A stretch of 64,000 bases of DNA, from positions 1 through 64,000 of the forward strand of contig RHGE01000014.1 in NCBI GenBank assembly GCA_004296775.1, given 5' to 3'. The position numbers and the translations under genes were made by a program. How positions within the stretch are numbered: position 1 is the first letter of the stretch; the number at the start of each line of letters is the position of its first letter. This document shows, in pieces, positions 26,633 through 35,997 of the stretch. The stretch comes from Marinilabiliaceae bacterium JC017 (GTDB lineage Bacteria > Bacteroidota > Bacteroidia > Bacteroidales > Marinilabiliaceae). Under the pieces are notes generated by a model. That model saw nothing but the letters and a program-made list of their open reading frames with translations, had not been told where the DNA came from and did not search any database.

Positions 26633-28765
26633 ATGATTAAACCAATAGAGAAGATTATTGATTTGGGCGATGGCAGATCAATTACCATTGAAACTGGTAA
26701 GCTGGCTAAACAAGCGGATGGATCTGTAGTGGTGAAGATGGGAAATACCTACTTGCTTGCCACAGTGGTATCTGCCAAGGAAGCAAAGGCCGATGTTGAT
26801 TTCATGCCGTTGTCAGTTGAATATAAAGAGAAATTTGCATCTGTGGGACGATTCCCTGGTGGTTTCACTAAACGGGAAGGACGTCCGTCAGATTACGAAA
26901 TACTTGTATCCCGCTTAGTTGACCGGGCATTACGTCCGCTGTTTCCAGATGATTATCATGCTGAAACATTCGTTACGGTAAATCTTATTTCAGCCGATAG
27001 CGAAGTGTTGCCGGATGCCTTAGCTGGGTTAGCAGCCTCTGCAGCACTTGCTGTTTCTGATGTGCCTTTTAATGGTCCTATTTCAGAGGTACGAGTGGCT
27101 CGTATTAATGGCGAACTTAAGGTTAATCCAATGGCTTCTGAGCTTAAAGAAGCTGATCTTGATATCATGGTTGGTGCAACAATGGATAATATCATGATGG
27201 TTGAGGGTGAAATGGATGAGGTGTCTGAGGCAGAATTGCTGGAGGCCATGAAGTTTGCTCATGATGCCATTAAGGATCATTGTAGAGTTCAGTTAGAATT
27301 AATGGAATTGGTTGGTAAAACTGAAAAACGTGAGTTTTGCCACGAAGAAAATGATGAGGAGCTACGTCAGAAAGTTTGGAGTGAAACCTATGATAAAGCA
27401 CTTGCAGTAGCCCGCTCATGTAATGCTAATAAGCATGAACGGCAGGATGCATTTGATGCCATTTGTGATGAGTATATTGCAAATAATTATGCAGAAGATG
27501 CTGAGGATATTCCTGTTGGATTAATAAAGAAATATTACCACGATGTAGAGAAGGAAGCTGTACGTCGTGTTATTCTTGATGAAGGTATTCGCTTGGATGG
27601 TCGTAAGACAAATGAGATTCGTCCGATATGGTCAGAAATTGATTATTTGCCGGGACCTCATGGATCTGCTGTTTTTACCCGGGGTGAAACACAATCATTG
27701 ACGACTGTTACTCTTGGAACCAAGATGGATGAGAAGATTATTGATGATGTGCTGGTAAAAGGTGTTGACCGATTCCTGTTGCATTATAATTTCCCGCCGT
27801 TTTCAACTGGCGATGCTCGTCCTGCTCGCGGAATAAGCCGTCGCGAAATAGGTCATGGAAACTTGGCTCACCGCGCATTGAAGCGAATGCTTCCTGATGA
27901 ATTTCCATATGTTGTGAGGATTGTTTCGGATATTTTGGAATCAAACGGATCTTCTTCTATGGCAACAGTATGTGCCGGAACATTGGCCTTAATGGACGCT
28001 GGTGTTCAGATTAAAAAGCCGGTGTCAGGTATTGCCATGGGGCTTATTACAGATAAGGATTCTGATAAGTATGCAATACTTTCAGATATTCTTGGAGATG
28101 AAGATCACCTGGGAGATATGGACTTTAAAGTAACAGGTACTAAAGATGGTATTACTGCTACTCAAATGGATATTAAAGTTGATGGTCTTTCCTATGAGGT
28201 GTTGGAAAATGCATTAGAACAGGCTCGTGCAGGAAGAATGCATATTCTTGGTAAGATTACAGAAACAATCAGTGAACCAAGAGAAGACTTTAAGCCACAT
28301 GCTCCACGTATCGTTACATTGAGGATACCTAAAGAGATGATTGGTGCTGTAATCGGTCCTGGAGGAAAAATTATTCAGGAGATTCAGGCAACAACAGGTT
28401 CTGTTATTGTTATTGAAGAAGATGGTGATTGTGGAGTTGTTGATATTTCCGCGGATAATGCTGAATCTATTGAAAAAGCCACTGAGCGAATTAATGCAAT
28501 TGTAGCTGTACCTGAAGTAGGGAAAGTGTATAAGGGTAAGGTAAAGTCGATCGTTCCTTTTGGAGCTTTTGTTGAGATTATACCAGGTAAAGATGGCTTG
28601 CTTCATATTTCTGAAATAGAATGGAGGCGATTGGAGAAAGTTGAGGATGTGTTGAAAGAAGGAGAGGAAGTTGAAGTGAAACTTATTGAGATTGACCAGC
28701 GAACTGGTAAGCTCAAACTTTCTCGAAAAGTATTATTGCCTAGAAAAGAAAAAGCTAAAGAATAA
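26633..28765 (+). CDS. pnp: polyribonucleotide nucleotidyltransferase (PNPase)
   Basis: 710 residues, full length. Two RNase PH-like domains cover about residues 10-230 and 310-540, with the [32 protein letters not shown]-type RNA and phosphate site in the second (seen as FPPFSTGD and RREIGHG). A KH domain has [16 protein letters not shown] (about 563-580), and an S1 domain starts at [20 protein letters not shown] and ends in KLSRK. It degrades RNA 3' to 5' by phosphorolysis. It is the usual partner of rpsO. Confidence 0.97.
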   Translation: MIKPIEKIIDLGDGRSITIETGKLAKQADGSVVVKMGNTYLLATVVSAKEAKADVDFMPLSVEYKEKFASVGRFPGGFTKREGRPSDYEILVSRLVDRALRPLFPDDYHAETFVTVNLISADSEVLPDALAGLAASAALAVSDVPFNGPISEVRVARINGELKVNPMASELKEADLDIMVGATMDNIMMVEGEMDEVSEAELLEAMKFAHDAIKDHCRVQLELMELVGKTEKREFCHEENDEELRQKVWSETYDKALAVARSCNANKHERQDAFDAICDEYIANNYAEDAEDIPVGLIKKYYHDVEKEAVRRVILDEGIRLDGRKTNEIRPIWSEIDYLPGPHGSAVFTRGETQSLTTVTLGTKMDEKIIDDVLVKGVDRFLLHYNFPPFSTGDARPARGISRREIGHGNLAHRALKRMLPDEFPYVVRIVSDILESNGSSSMATVCAGTLALMDAGVQIKKPVSGIAMGLITDKDSDKYAILSDILGDEDHLGDMDFKVTGTKDGITATQMDIKVDGLSYEVLENALEQARAGRMHILGKITETISEPREDFKPHAPRIVTLRIPKEMIGAVIGPGGKIIQEIQATTGSVIVIEEDGDCGVVDISADNAESIEKATERINAIVAVPEVGKVYKGKVKSIVPFGAFVEIIPGKDGLLHISEIEWRRLEKVEDVLKEGEEVEVKLIEIDQRTGKLKLSRKVLLPRKEKAKE

Positions 28766-28783
28766 AACGTTAGGTTTTCACAT

Positions 28784-28816
28784 AAAGGTCATCAATGTTT
28801 TGATGACCTTTTTTAT
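28784..28816 (+). terminator. intrinsic terminator after pnp
   Basis: AAAGGTCATCA pairs with TGATGACCTT around a short loop, followed by T6. The next gene starts only 13 bp later, so some read-through is possible. Confidence 0.88.
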
Positions 28817-28828
28817 TCGATTAATTGT

Positions 28829-29305
28829 ATGGATCAACAAACGGTAAGAGATGTCATTAATAAGCAGGTTAAAGATGTGTCATGGAGTGAGATACGATCA
28901 ATGGGATTGGAGGTTTTTCCTCGATTAATTATGGCCGTTCAAGTTCGGGAAGGTAGCTGTCAGGAGTGTCAACGGATATATAATAACTTGAATCTTTATC
29001 TAAAAGATATCAAGTCTGTGGTGAGAGGCTCGCAAAAGGAAAGGCGTTTGTTTGAATTAGAGGTGGATGGTGCTTTTAAGCATTTGAAAAGGAGCCATGG
29101 AGTAGTGCCTAAAGGAAAAATACTTTCTCTGTTTATCTTTCTGGGAATAATTATTGGCATATTTATTGGCTGGTTATTTCATGCTTTTATGGCTGTCGAT
29201 TTAATCGGGGCTATCGTATTGGGTTGGTTTTTAGGAATGACGGCTGGTTGGATTGGCGGAAAAATTAAAGAATATCGTCTCAATAAAAGTCAGCGTCTCT
29301 TTTAA
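28829..29305 (+). CDS. hypothetical protein with two C-terminal membrane helices
   Basis: 158 residues that I do not recognise. Residues 1-95 are soluble and helical with a CQECQ pair at about 49-53. Residues about 97-120 (LSLFIFLGIIIGIFIGWLFHAF) and 123-145 are glycine-rich membrane helices, and the C-terminus is basic. The topology suggests a cytoplasmic N-domain tethered to the inner membrane. It starts just after the pnp terminator. Confidence 0.7.
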   Translation: MDQQTVRDVINKQVKDVSWSEIRSMGLEVFPRLIMAVQVREGSCQECQRIYNNLNLYLKDIKSVVRGSQKERRLFELEVDGAFKHLKRSHGVVPKGKILSLFIFLGIIIGIFIGWLFHAFMAVDLIGAIVLGWFLGMTAGWIGGKIKEYRLNKSQRLF

Positions 29306-29496
29306 ATATAGAAAGTGGTTTTTGTGAAGAAGAGGTTTTGTAGTTTTATTTGTTAGTAATAATAATACTCTTACATCTATTTTCTATTAAATACCCTGTA
29401 GTTCAGATAAGAAGATTCATGCTGAAAAAAGAGCATATAAACTTACAAATCATTCATGCTATTGGTGAATAAAATAGTGGTCAAAGCCTTTTCATT

Positions 29497-29525
29497 GTTA
29501 AAATATCCGAGAATATCTATATTTG
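29497..29525 (+). promoter_or_regulatory. upstream promoter of the TPR/OmpA lipoprotein gene
   Basis: TATATTTG at 29518-29525 matches the -7 consensus, and a TTG lies about 20 bp upstream within TTTTCATTG. It is one of two consecutive promoter-like boxes in the 320-bp leader region 29306-29625. Confidence 0.4.
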
Positions 29526-29567
29526 CAATTATTAGATGAGCTACCTTTTATTTTTTAAAAACATTCT

Positions 29568-29575
29568 TAAATTTG
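29568..29575 (+). promoter_or_regulatory. proximal -7 element of the TPR/OmpA lipoprotein gene
   Basis: TAAATTTG matches TAnnTTTG about 50 bp before the start codon. With the box at 29518 it suggests tandem promoters for a highly expressed gene. Confidence 0.45.
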
Positions 29576-29625
29576 TAGGGAACATCTAGGAAATTAGTTC
29601 AAAAACAAATAATTGGGTAAACATT

Positions 29626-31350
29626 ATGAAAAAAACTAGAATCAATCTCTTTGCTTCTCTTGCCCTTGCTGCTCTTATGGCAAGTTGTGCAGGGTTGGAT
29701 AAGATGAAAAAAAACGCACCTGGTGTAAACTATACCGTAACACCTGAAGTGCTTGAAGCACATGCAGGCAAAGTGGATGTAGAAGTTAAAGTACAAGTTC
29801 CTGAAAAGTACTTTGATAAAAAAGTTGTTATTGAAGCTACTCCAGTATTGGTATATGAAGGTGGTGAAACAGCATTCCCAACATACCGTCTGCAAGGAGA
29901 ATCAGTTGAGGGAAATGATAAAGTAATTTCATACACTAATGGTGGACAATACACATATACTGGATCAGTTCCATATAATGAAAATATGAGAATTTCTGAC
30001 CTGGTAGTACGTGTAAAAGCTACTAAAGGTAGTAACACTGTTGAATTTGATGATTACAAGATTGCTGACGGTGTAATTTCTACTTCTGCTCTTGTTGGTG
30101 ATAAGGGGGCTCAGGCAGCTATTGGAGAAGACAATTTCCAAAGAATTATTCCTGAAGCGCAAATTGCTGACATCTTCTTTTTGATCCAACAAGCTAATAT
30201 TAGAGGATCGGAATTAAGAAAAGACGAAATCAAAGCCATTAAGGAGTATATCAAAGCAGCTAACGCAGCTGAAAACAAAGAATTCAAAGGCGTTGAGATT
30301 TCTGCTTATGCATCTCCAGATGGTCCAACTGATTTAAATACAACTTTAGCTGCGAAACGTGAAAAAGTAGCTAAAAACTATTTAGCTCGTGAATTGAAGA
30401 GAGCTAAAGTAGAAGGAGCTAAAGAAGAAAATTTCTTTGATCTTAAAAACACTCCGGAAGATTGGGAAGGATTTAAAGCTTTAATGGAGAAATCAAATAT
30501 CCAGGATAAAGAATTAATTCTTCGTGTTCTTTCTATGTACAGTGATCCAGAAGTACGTGAGCGTGAAATCAAGAACATGGCTGAGACTTTTAAAGTTCTT
30601 GCTGATGAAATTCTTCCAAAACTTCGTCGTTCTAAAATGACTGTTAATGTTGATGTTATTGGTAAGACAGACAAGGAAATTGCAGAACTTGCTGCAAACA
30701 ACCCTGCTGAATTGAACATCGAAGAGTTGCTTTATGCAGCTACTTTAACTGATAACCTGGATCTTCAATTAGATATCTATAAAGCAGCGGTTAAAAACTT
30801 CCCTAAATGCTGGAGAGCACAAAACAATGTTGGATGTGTACTTTATGCAAAAGGTGATTTAGCTGGTGCTAAAACAGCTTTCGAAAAAGCTAACTCTTTG
30901 AAAGGTAATGTAGCTGAGATTAATAATAACCTGGGTGTTATGGCGCTTCGTAATGGAGACCTTGCTAAAGCAGAAGAATTCTTTGGAGCTGCTGCTGGTG
31001 CCGGTTCAGAACTGGATAACAACCTAGGAATTGTTGCTATTCACAAAGGAGATTATGATGCTGCTATGCGTTACTTCGGAAACAGCACTACTTGTAATGC
31101 TGCTTTAGCTAAAGTTTTGGCTGAAAAGTATGACGCTGCATTATCAACATTGAATGCTAATACTCGTGAAGTAGCCTTTAAATATTACCTAAAAGCTATT
31201 GTAGGTGCAAGAACTGGTGAAAACGATTTAATGTTTGACGGTTTGCGTAAAGCAGTTGAGCTTGACGGAGCATTTAAAGAATCAGCTGTAAAAGATATGG
31301 AATTCGCGAAATTCTTCGAAGACGCTACTTTCAAATCAATTGTACAGTAA
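29626..31350 (+). CDS. TPR lipoprotein with OmpA-like segment
   Basis: 574 residues, lipoprotein signal with lipobox MASC (C at about 21). Residues about 30-150 form a beta-rich domain (VNYTVTPEVLEAHAGKVDVEVKVQVP). About 180-340 contain an OmpA-like segment (GVEISAYASPDGPTDLNTTLAAKREKVAKNYL). About 390-560 are TPR repeats (CWRAQNNVGCVLYAKGDLAGAKTAFEKA). Codon use is unusually uniform and A/T-ending, as in abundant proteins, and two promoter boxes precede it. It is a conserved Bacteroidales-type envelope lipoprotein of unknown specific function, probably on the periplasmic side contacting peptidoglycan. Confidence 0.8.
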   Translation: MKKTRINLFASLALAALMASCAGLDKMKKNAPGVNYTVTPEVLEAHAGKVDVEVKVQVPEKYFDKKVVIEATPVLVYEGGETAFPTYRLQGESVEGNDKVISYTNGGQYTYTGSVPYNENMRISDLVVRVKATKGSNTVEFDDYKIADGVISTSALVGDKGAQAAIGEDNFQRIIPEAQIADIFFLIQQANIRGSELRKDEIKAIKEYIKAANAAENKEFKGVEISAYASPDGPTDLNTTLAAKREKVAKNYLARELKRAKVEGAKEENFFDLKNTPEDWEGFKALMEKSNIQDKELILRVLSMYSDPEVREREIKNMAETFKVLADEILPKLRRSKMTVNVDVIGKTDKEIAELAANNPAELNIEELLYAATLTDNLDLQLDIYKAAVKNFPKCWRAQNNVGCVLYAKGDLAGAKTAFEKANSLKGNVAEINNNLGVMALRNGDLAKAEEFFGAAAGAGSELDNNLGIVAIHKGDYDAAMRYFGNSTTCNAALAKVLAEKYDAALSTLNANTREVAFKYYLKAIVGARTGENDLMFDGLRKAVELDGAFKESAVKDMEFAKFFEDATFKSIVQ

Positions 31351-31368
31351 TTAGTAAAGATTATATAT

Positions 31369-31401
31369 AAAAAAGGGTGGTTTATTAACCACCCTTTTTT
31401 T
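31369..31401. terminator. bidirectional terminator
   Basis: AAAAAAGGGTGG and CCACCCTTTTTTT form a stem with A runs on one side and T runs on the other. It serves both the TPR lipoprotein gene and the convergent SpoU methylase gene, whose stop is at 31400. Confidence 0.9.
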
Positions 31402-31951
31402 ATTTCATTTTTTTGAAAAATTCCCAAAGGACGATTCCAGCACTCACAGAAACGTTGAAAGAATGTTTTGTTCCGAATTGAGGGATTTCAATACAAGCGT
31501 CGCTTTGATTTACTATTTTTTGCTGCACACCTTTTACTTCATTACCAAAAATTAAGGCATATTTCTTGTCTTTAACAGGCATGTATTCCAGTAATGAGTG
31601 GCTATTTTCTACTTGTTCAACGCTACAAATCACATAACCTTCTTCTTTTAGTTCCGTGACCGCATCTTCGGTGTTTTCAAAATAACACCATTGCATGGAA
31701 TCTTCAGCGCCGAGGGCTGTTTTATGAATTTCTTTATGAGGTGGAGTTGCAGTAATGCCGCATAAAATGATTTTTTCAAGGCATAATGCATCGGAAGTTC
31801 TGAAGATCGATCCTACATTATTTAAGCTTCGTACGTTATCGAGTACTACGGTTACCGGTATTTTTTCAACTTTCTTGAACTCCTCGACAGATAACCTGTT
31901 GAGTTCATTGGTCTTTAACTTTCTCATTTTTTCCATGTTTTCTGACAACAA
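31400..31951 (-). CDS. SpoU/TrmH-family RNA methyltransferase
   Basis: Up to 183 residues; an internal start at 31927 (MRKLKTNELNRL) fits the usual N-terminus of relatives better than the first ATG. The SPOUT motifs are present: LDNVRSLNNVGSIFRTSDAL (motif 1 with the Asn and Arg), LIFGNEVKGV (motif 2) and IPQFGTKHSFNVSVSAGIVLWE (motif 3). It methylates a 2'-O-ribose in tRNA or rRNA using AdoMet; the target nucleotide is not evident. It is convergent with the TPR lipoprotein gene. Confidence 0.92.
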   Translation of the reverse strand: MLSENMEKMRKLKTNELNRLSVEEFKKVEKIPVTVVLDNVRSLNNVGSIFRTSDALCLEKIILCGITATPPHKEIHKTALGAEDSMQWCYFENTEDAVTELKEEGYVICSVEQVENSHSLLEYMPVKDKKYALIFGNEVKGVQQKIVNQSDACIEIPQFGTKHSFNVSVSAGIVLWEFFKKMK

Positions 31952-32039
31952 AAATATAACTATTCCTGTTTTGAAAACTAGAGGAATTAAAAGTCATTGA
32001 TATTAAAGTCTGAAAAATGCCAATCAAAATCCCTGTTTT

Positions 32040-33230
32040 ATGAATATACATGAATATCAAGGAAAAGAGCTTCTGAAATCATTTGGTGTCTCCATTCAGG
32101 AAGGTATTATTGCTGAGACTCCCGAACAAGCTGTTGAAGCCGCTAAAGAATTGCACCAAAAAACAGGAACCGGCTGGTGGGTTGTGAAAGCACAGATTCA
32201 TGCTGGTGGCCGTGGAAAAGGCGGAGGGGTTAAGTTGGCTAAATCATTGGAAGAGGTGCAGGAATTGTCATCCCGGATAATTGGGATGAACCTGGTAACG
32301 CATCAAACGGGTCCTGAAGGAAAGTTTGTTCGAAAGGTATTGGTTGCTCAGGATGTCTATTACCCGGGAGGTAGTTCGATCCGGGAATTCTATATGAGTG
32401 TTTTATTAAATCGTCAAACCGGGCGAAACATTATCATGTATTCCACAGAAGGGGGCATGGATATTGAAGAGGTGGCCGAGAAAACACCACATTTAATCTT
32501 TAAAGAAGAAGTTGATCCGGGAACCGGATTGCTGTCTTTTCAAGCACGAAAGATAGCTTTTAAGCTCGGATTATCCGGAAAGTCATATAAGGAGATGGTG
32601 AAGTTTGTTACTGCCTTATATCGAGCATATGAGTCTACTGATGCCTCTTTGTTTGAGATTAATCCGGTGTTAAAAACCTCCGATGACTATATTCTTGCTG
32701 TGGATGCGAAAGTAAATCTGGATGATAATGCTCTATTTCGGCATGCCGATTATGCTGTGTTGCGTGATTTGAATGAGGAAGAGCCTGCTGAGACTGAAGC
32801 CTCGGCACACAATCTGAATTTTGTAAAACTAGACGGAAATGTTGGATGTATGGTTAATGGCGCTGGGTTAGCAATGGCGACCATGGACATTATAAAGCTT
32901 TCCGGGGGTGATCCGGCAAATTTTCTTGATGTTGGGGGAGGTGCTAATGCGCAGACTGTTGAAGCAGGTTTGAAGATCATTCTTAGCGACAATAATGTGA
33001 AAGCTATATTGATTAATATTTTCGGGGGCATTGTAAGGTGTGATCGGGTGGCCCAAGGTGTGGTTGAAGCATATAAGAAGATAGGAGAGGTTAGTATTCC
33101 CGTTATTGTGCGACTTCAGGGCACAAATGCTGAAGGAGGAAAGAAAATAATTGATGAATCCGGATTAAAAGTATATTCAGCTATAACCCTTAAAGAAGCA
33201 TCTGAGTTGGTGCAACGGTTGGTGAGTTGA
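32040..33230 (+). CDS. sucC: succinyl-CoA synthetase (ADP-forming) beta subunit
   Basis: 396 residues. An ATP-grasp domain begins with [17 protein letters not shown] and includes [16 protein letters not shown]. The ligase CoA-binding domain has [31 protein letters not shown] and [16 protein letters not shown]. It makes succinyl-CoA, or succinate plus ATP, in the TCA cycle. The alpha subunit sucD is not adjacent; separate sucC and sucD loci are known in Bacteroidota. It is convergent with arginine deiminase. Confidence 0.95.
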   Translation: MNIHEYQGKELLKSFGVSIQEGIIAETPEQAVEAAKELHQKTGTGWWVVKAQIHAGGRGKGGGVKLAKSLEEVQELSSRIIGMNLVTHQTGPEGKFVRKVLVAQDVYYPGGSSIREFYMSVLLNRQTGRNIIMYSTEGGMDIEEVAEKTPHLIFKEEVDPGTGLLSFQARKIAFKLGLSGKSYKEMVKFVTALYRAYESTDASLFEINPVLKTSDDYILAVDAKVNLDDNALFRHADYAVLRDLNEEEPAETEASAHNLNFVKLDGNVGCMVNGAGLAMATMDIIKLSGGDPANFLDVGGGANAQTVEAGLKIILSDNNVKAILINIFGGIVRCDRVAQGVVEAYKKIGEVSIPVIVRLQGTNAEGGKKIIDESGLKVYSAITLKEASELVQRLVS

Positions 33231-33240
33231 TAAGGAAGTA

Positions 33241-33271
33241 AAAAAAAAGAGGGCTATTGCCCTCTTTTTTG
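33241..33271. terminator. bidirectional terminator between sucC and arginine deiminase
   Basis: AAAAAAAAGAGGGC and GCCCTCTTTTTT form a stem with a 4-nt loop. It has A and T tracts for both strands, between two convergent genes. Confidence 0.92.
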
Positions 33272-33283
33272 TGTTTTATCGAA

Positions 33284-34546
33284 TTACCACTTTACCGGTT
33301 TTCTACGAACAGGCATGGTCATGCATCGTGCACCACCACCACCGCGGGATAGTTCTGAACCGCCAATGGTAACTACATATTTTTGATAATCCTTCAGGTT
33401 TACTTTTTTATCGATAACATCAACAGCTTTGATAATATCGAAGCCATTGTTATTCATCTCTTCCAAGGTGTGTACATTACGGGCGTATCCCAGTACTTTA
33501 CCTGGTGCCATGGCGAAGAAGTTCGCGCCGCTATGCCATTGTTCACGCTCTTGCGTCCAAATATCTTTTGATCCGCCACAGAAAATAGGTTTTAAGTCAA
33601 AGCCTAACTCCTTTAAGCAACAGAGCAAATTCTTTTTGTTGTTAATGGAAACGACCTCTCCATTGTCAATGGTGATCAGGATAGTGTGATGTTTCGATGA
33701 ATTCATGATCAGTGGTTCATAAACCATGCAGGCGTTTTTGTCCAGGAAGGTAAATACCATGTCCAGGTGGATAAATGACTCCGGCGTTTCAGGTAATTGT
33801 TGAACCACCACATATTGGCGTTTCTTGTTTTGCTTGAGTTGATTAATAATAAAATCAATACCCTCAGTGCTGGTGCGTGCGCCGTTGCCAATAACTAAAA
33901 CATCATCCCTTGCAATTAAAACATCACCGCCCTCTATGGTTGTCTCTTTGCCTACATTGTAGAAATTGAGCGGATAGACCGTTGACGCTTTGAAGCTGGT
34001 GGAGTGATTAAAGATGGCTTCCATGACGATTGCTTCTCTTTCCCTTACGCCATTGGCCATTTTTGATATCAGCACTTTGTCGTATACTGATATGGAGGCA
34101 TCGCGGGTGAAAAAGAAATTGTGCAACGGGCGTAATGAATATCTGTCGTCGGATAAGAAAGTGGTTAATGTATCTTTTTTGAGTACTACCCCTTCGATCA
34201 GTTGTCTGGCCAGCTCAGCGGAAGGAAGCTCCAAAAGGTCTTCTTTGATGTTTAGCACTTGCTCAAACGTACAGATCTTTTCTATTAGATTGAGACGTAT
34301 TTTAGGCTGCTCAAGTATTTCGGCCAGTAGGTCTTTTACCTGGTAGGTGTTGGTAACCATTCCTAATACGCCTTTTAATTGCTGATATTCCTCTACCGCA
34401 ACCGAGAGGTTAAGAATATCACTGTAAAGAGCGCGCTCAGCATTACTGGGCGTCATATTTTCAACCTCTTTCCCCGGAGTGTGTAATATTACTCCTTCCA
34501 GCTCGCCTATCTCTGAATATACGCTGGTTTCAAGTGTTTTTCCCAT
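33284..34546 (-). CDS. arcA: arginine deiminase
   Basis: 420 residues, of the usual ADI length. The conserved motifs are EIGELEGVILHTPGKEVENMTP at the N-terminus, FFTRDASISV, IEGGDVL, HLDMVFTFLD (His of the catalytic triad) and the active-site Cys near the end in GGGARCMTMPVRR. It hydrolyses arginine to citrulline and ammonia, for energy or acid tolerance. ArcB and ArcC are not adjacent, so it may act in arginine catabolism without a local ADI operon. Confidence 0.94.
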   Translation of the reverse strand: MGKTLETSVYSEIGELEGVILHTPGKEVENMTPSNAERALYSDILNLSVAVEEYQQLKGVLGMVTNTYQVKDLLAEILEQPKIRLNLIEKICTFEQVLNIKEDLLELPSAELARQLIEGVVLKKDTLTTFLSDDRYSLRPLHNFFFTRDASISVYDKVLISKMANGVREREAIVMEAIFNHSTSFKASTVYPLNFYNVGKETTIEGGDVLIARDDVLVIGNGARTSTEGIDFIINQLKQNKKRQYVVVQQLPETPESFIHLDMVFTFLDKNACMVYEPLIMNSSKHHTILITIDNGEVVSINNKKNLLCCLKELGFDLKPIFCGGSKDIWTQEREQWHSGANFFAMAPGKVLGYARNVHTLEEMNNNGFDIIKAVDVIDKKVNLKDYQKYVVTIGGSELSRGGGGARCMTMPVRRKPVKW

Positions 34547-34577
34547 TATTGTAACGGTTTAAAATATAAGGTGTCAT

Positions 34578-34778
34578 TCATTCGGACGCTAAATTATAAA
34601 GCGTTTGGCATAAAAAAAATGAGAAAACCACTTTATCTGCTATAATGACATATTCTTCAGCATATTTTTTGGATTCATGGTTCATGAGGGCTTGTTGATA
34701 CTGTTTTGAGCGCTTATTATCGTTTATCGCGACAAAGGTTGATAGTGAATCGTTTTCAAAGAATAGTTGTCTGTACAT
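34578..34778 (-). CDS. possible small or remnant gene
   Basis: A 66-codon leftward ORF just upstream of the arginine deiminase gene. The composition is protein-like (NDNKRSKQYQQALMNHESKK and a hydrophobic VVFSFFLCQTL segment), but there is no recognised family and no clear promoter. It could be a gene fragment. The rest of the 537-bp gap (34779-35083) holds only a TATTTTTG box at 35032-35039 that probably serves the next gene. Confidence 0.22.
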   Translation of the reverse strand: MYRQLFFENDSLSTFVAINDNKRSKQYQQALMNHESKKYAEEYVIIADKVVFSFFLCQTLYNLASE

Positions 34779-35031
34779 ATCCTCATTTTCCCTCTTTAAC
34801 CATGCTTGTGAGCGGAGAATGAGTTAGTGGATATTGGCCTAAAAATATATTTTTTTAAAACTTCTGCTTTTAAGCAATCTGAAAGGAGGGTTTATAAGGA
34901 AGTTGGTCTTAATAAAAGAGAACTGTCTTTGGCTGTTGAAATGCCCGTGATGCCGGCGCCTATGATTATGTATTTATAGTGATAATTTGTCATAATTGAT
35001 GATTTGGATTTTTATCTGGCATTGTTCATGT

Positions 35032-35039
35032 TATTTTTG
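35032..35039 (+). promoter_or_regulatory. -7 element upstream of the DUF2490 gene
   Basis: TATTTTTG matches TAnnTTTG 45 bp before the start. A TTTG lies 25-28 bp upstream, rather far for an ideal -33. Confidence 0.4.
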
Positions 35040-35083
35040 TTTATTCGATACACCATTCTATTTCAGTTAACAATCAATTTGCT

Positions 35084-35815
35084 ATGGGGATGAGGAAAAA
35101 TCCGGTATGGGTAAAATATTTATTCATCATCATTTTATTGGGCAATGCTTTTCATTTGTTTTCTCAAAACAGGGAGTTACGGATAATTTACCAGGAGACC
35201 ATTCATTTCAATGAGAAATGGTCGTTATTATCAGACGGCGGATTATACCAGGGACTTAAAGATGCAGAATGGACCCGGTGGGGAATAAGAGGTAGCATGA
35301 CGTATAAAAAGTCTGACCGGATTTCACTGGATGGCGGATTGATGATTAACCATGTTAATAAGTATGGGAATGGAAATGAAATTGAATTCAGGCCTCATCA
35401 AAGTTTCCGTTTTTTATACCCTATTTTGCCGCGCATGAGTTTTCGTCACCGGTTGCGTGTGGAAGAACGGATTTTTATTTATCCGCCTGAAGGAAATTCT
35501 GATTTTAATACCCGTTTGCGATACCGTGTCAGTACGCGGTGGGGTATCAATAAACGGGTTATCTATCCCAAAACCTTGTATGGGTTGGCGTCAGCAGAGT
35601 TTAATGTTAATCTATTTGGGGATAAAAGCGATTTCGGTTTTTTTCAACGGGGGCGTTATGGTATGGGACTGGGCTATCAGATTAGTACGGCTCTTTCGCT
35701 TGAAGGAACCTATTTTTATCAATTAACACGCACCGGCTTGACTGAAACGGAAGAAGATAAGTTGGGTATTTTTCAAATTGCCTTAAAGCATACCTTACGA
35801 ATAATAAAATATTAG
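35084..35815 (+). CDS. DUF2490 outer membrane beta-barrel protein
   Basis: 243 residues with a signal peptide (hydrophobic YLFIIILLGNAFHLFSQ). The mature part is a succession of amphipathic strands (RELRIIYQETIHFNEKWSLLSDGGLY, RLRVEERIFIY, FNTRLRYRVSTRW) ending in a C-terminal LKHTLRIIKY strand. This matches DUF2490, a small barrel family of Bacteroidota and proteobacteria with no firm function. It precedes the multiheme cytochrome gene; the 180-bp gap contains a copy of the dispersed element, so operon membership is unclear. Confidence 0.75.
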   Translation: MGMRKNPVWVKYLFIIILLGNAFHLFSQNRELRIIYQETIHFNEKWSLLSDGGLYQGLKDAEWTRWGIRGSMTYKKSDRISLDGGLMINHVNKYGNGNEIEFRPHQSFRFLYPILPRMSFRHRLRVEERIFIYPPEGNSDFNTRLRYRVSTRWGINKRVIYPKTLYGLASAEFNVNLFGDKSDFGFFQRGRYGMGLGYQISTALSLEGTYFYQLTRTGLTETEEDKLGIFQIALKHTLRIIKY

Positions 35816-35827
35816 AGGACTGATAGT

Positions 35828-35870
35828 AGGTCGTTAACGTTATGGTGATAGACCAGAGACTGATTTACAT
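35828..35870 (-). repeat. dispersed two-block intergenic element, reverse copy
   Basis: On the minus strand, GTAAATCAGTCTCTGGTCTA (block 1, from 35869) is followed 33 bp on by AACGACCTA (block 2). This is the spacing of the copies at 11351, 13242 and 44504. It is the only full copy in reverse orientation. Confidence 0.55.
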
Positions 35871-35997
35871 CTTTGTTTGAATTGCCATAGAATTATTTAC
35901 TTGCTCAATTAATTAAAAATAAGGGGTTGCCTGCCACTTCGCAGTTATCCGTTATTTATTGCTTATTTTTACGCATTGCTATTCAAAATATTCACTC

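Noticed and set aside
32040-33230. sucC without sucD as evidence of gene loss
   Set aside because: Separate sucC and sucD loci are known in Bacteroidota, so the missing neighbour is not by itself unusual.
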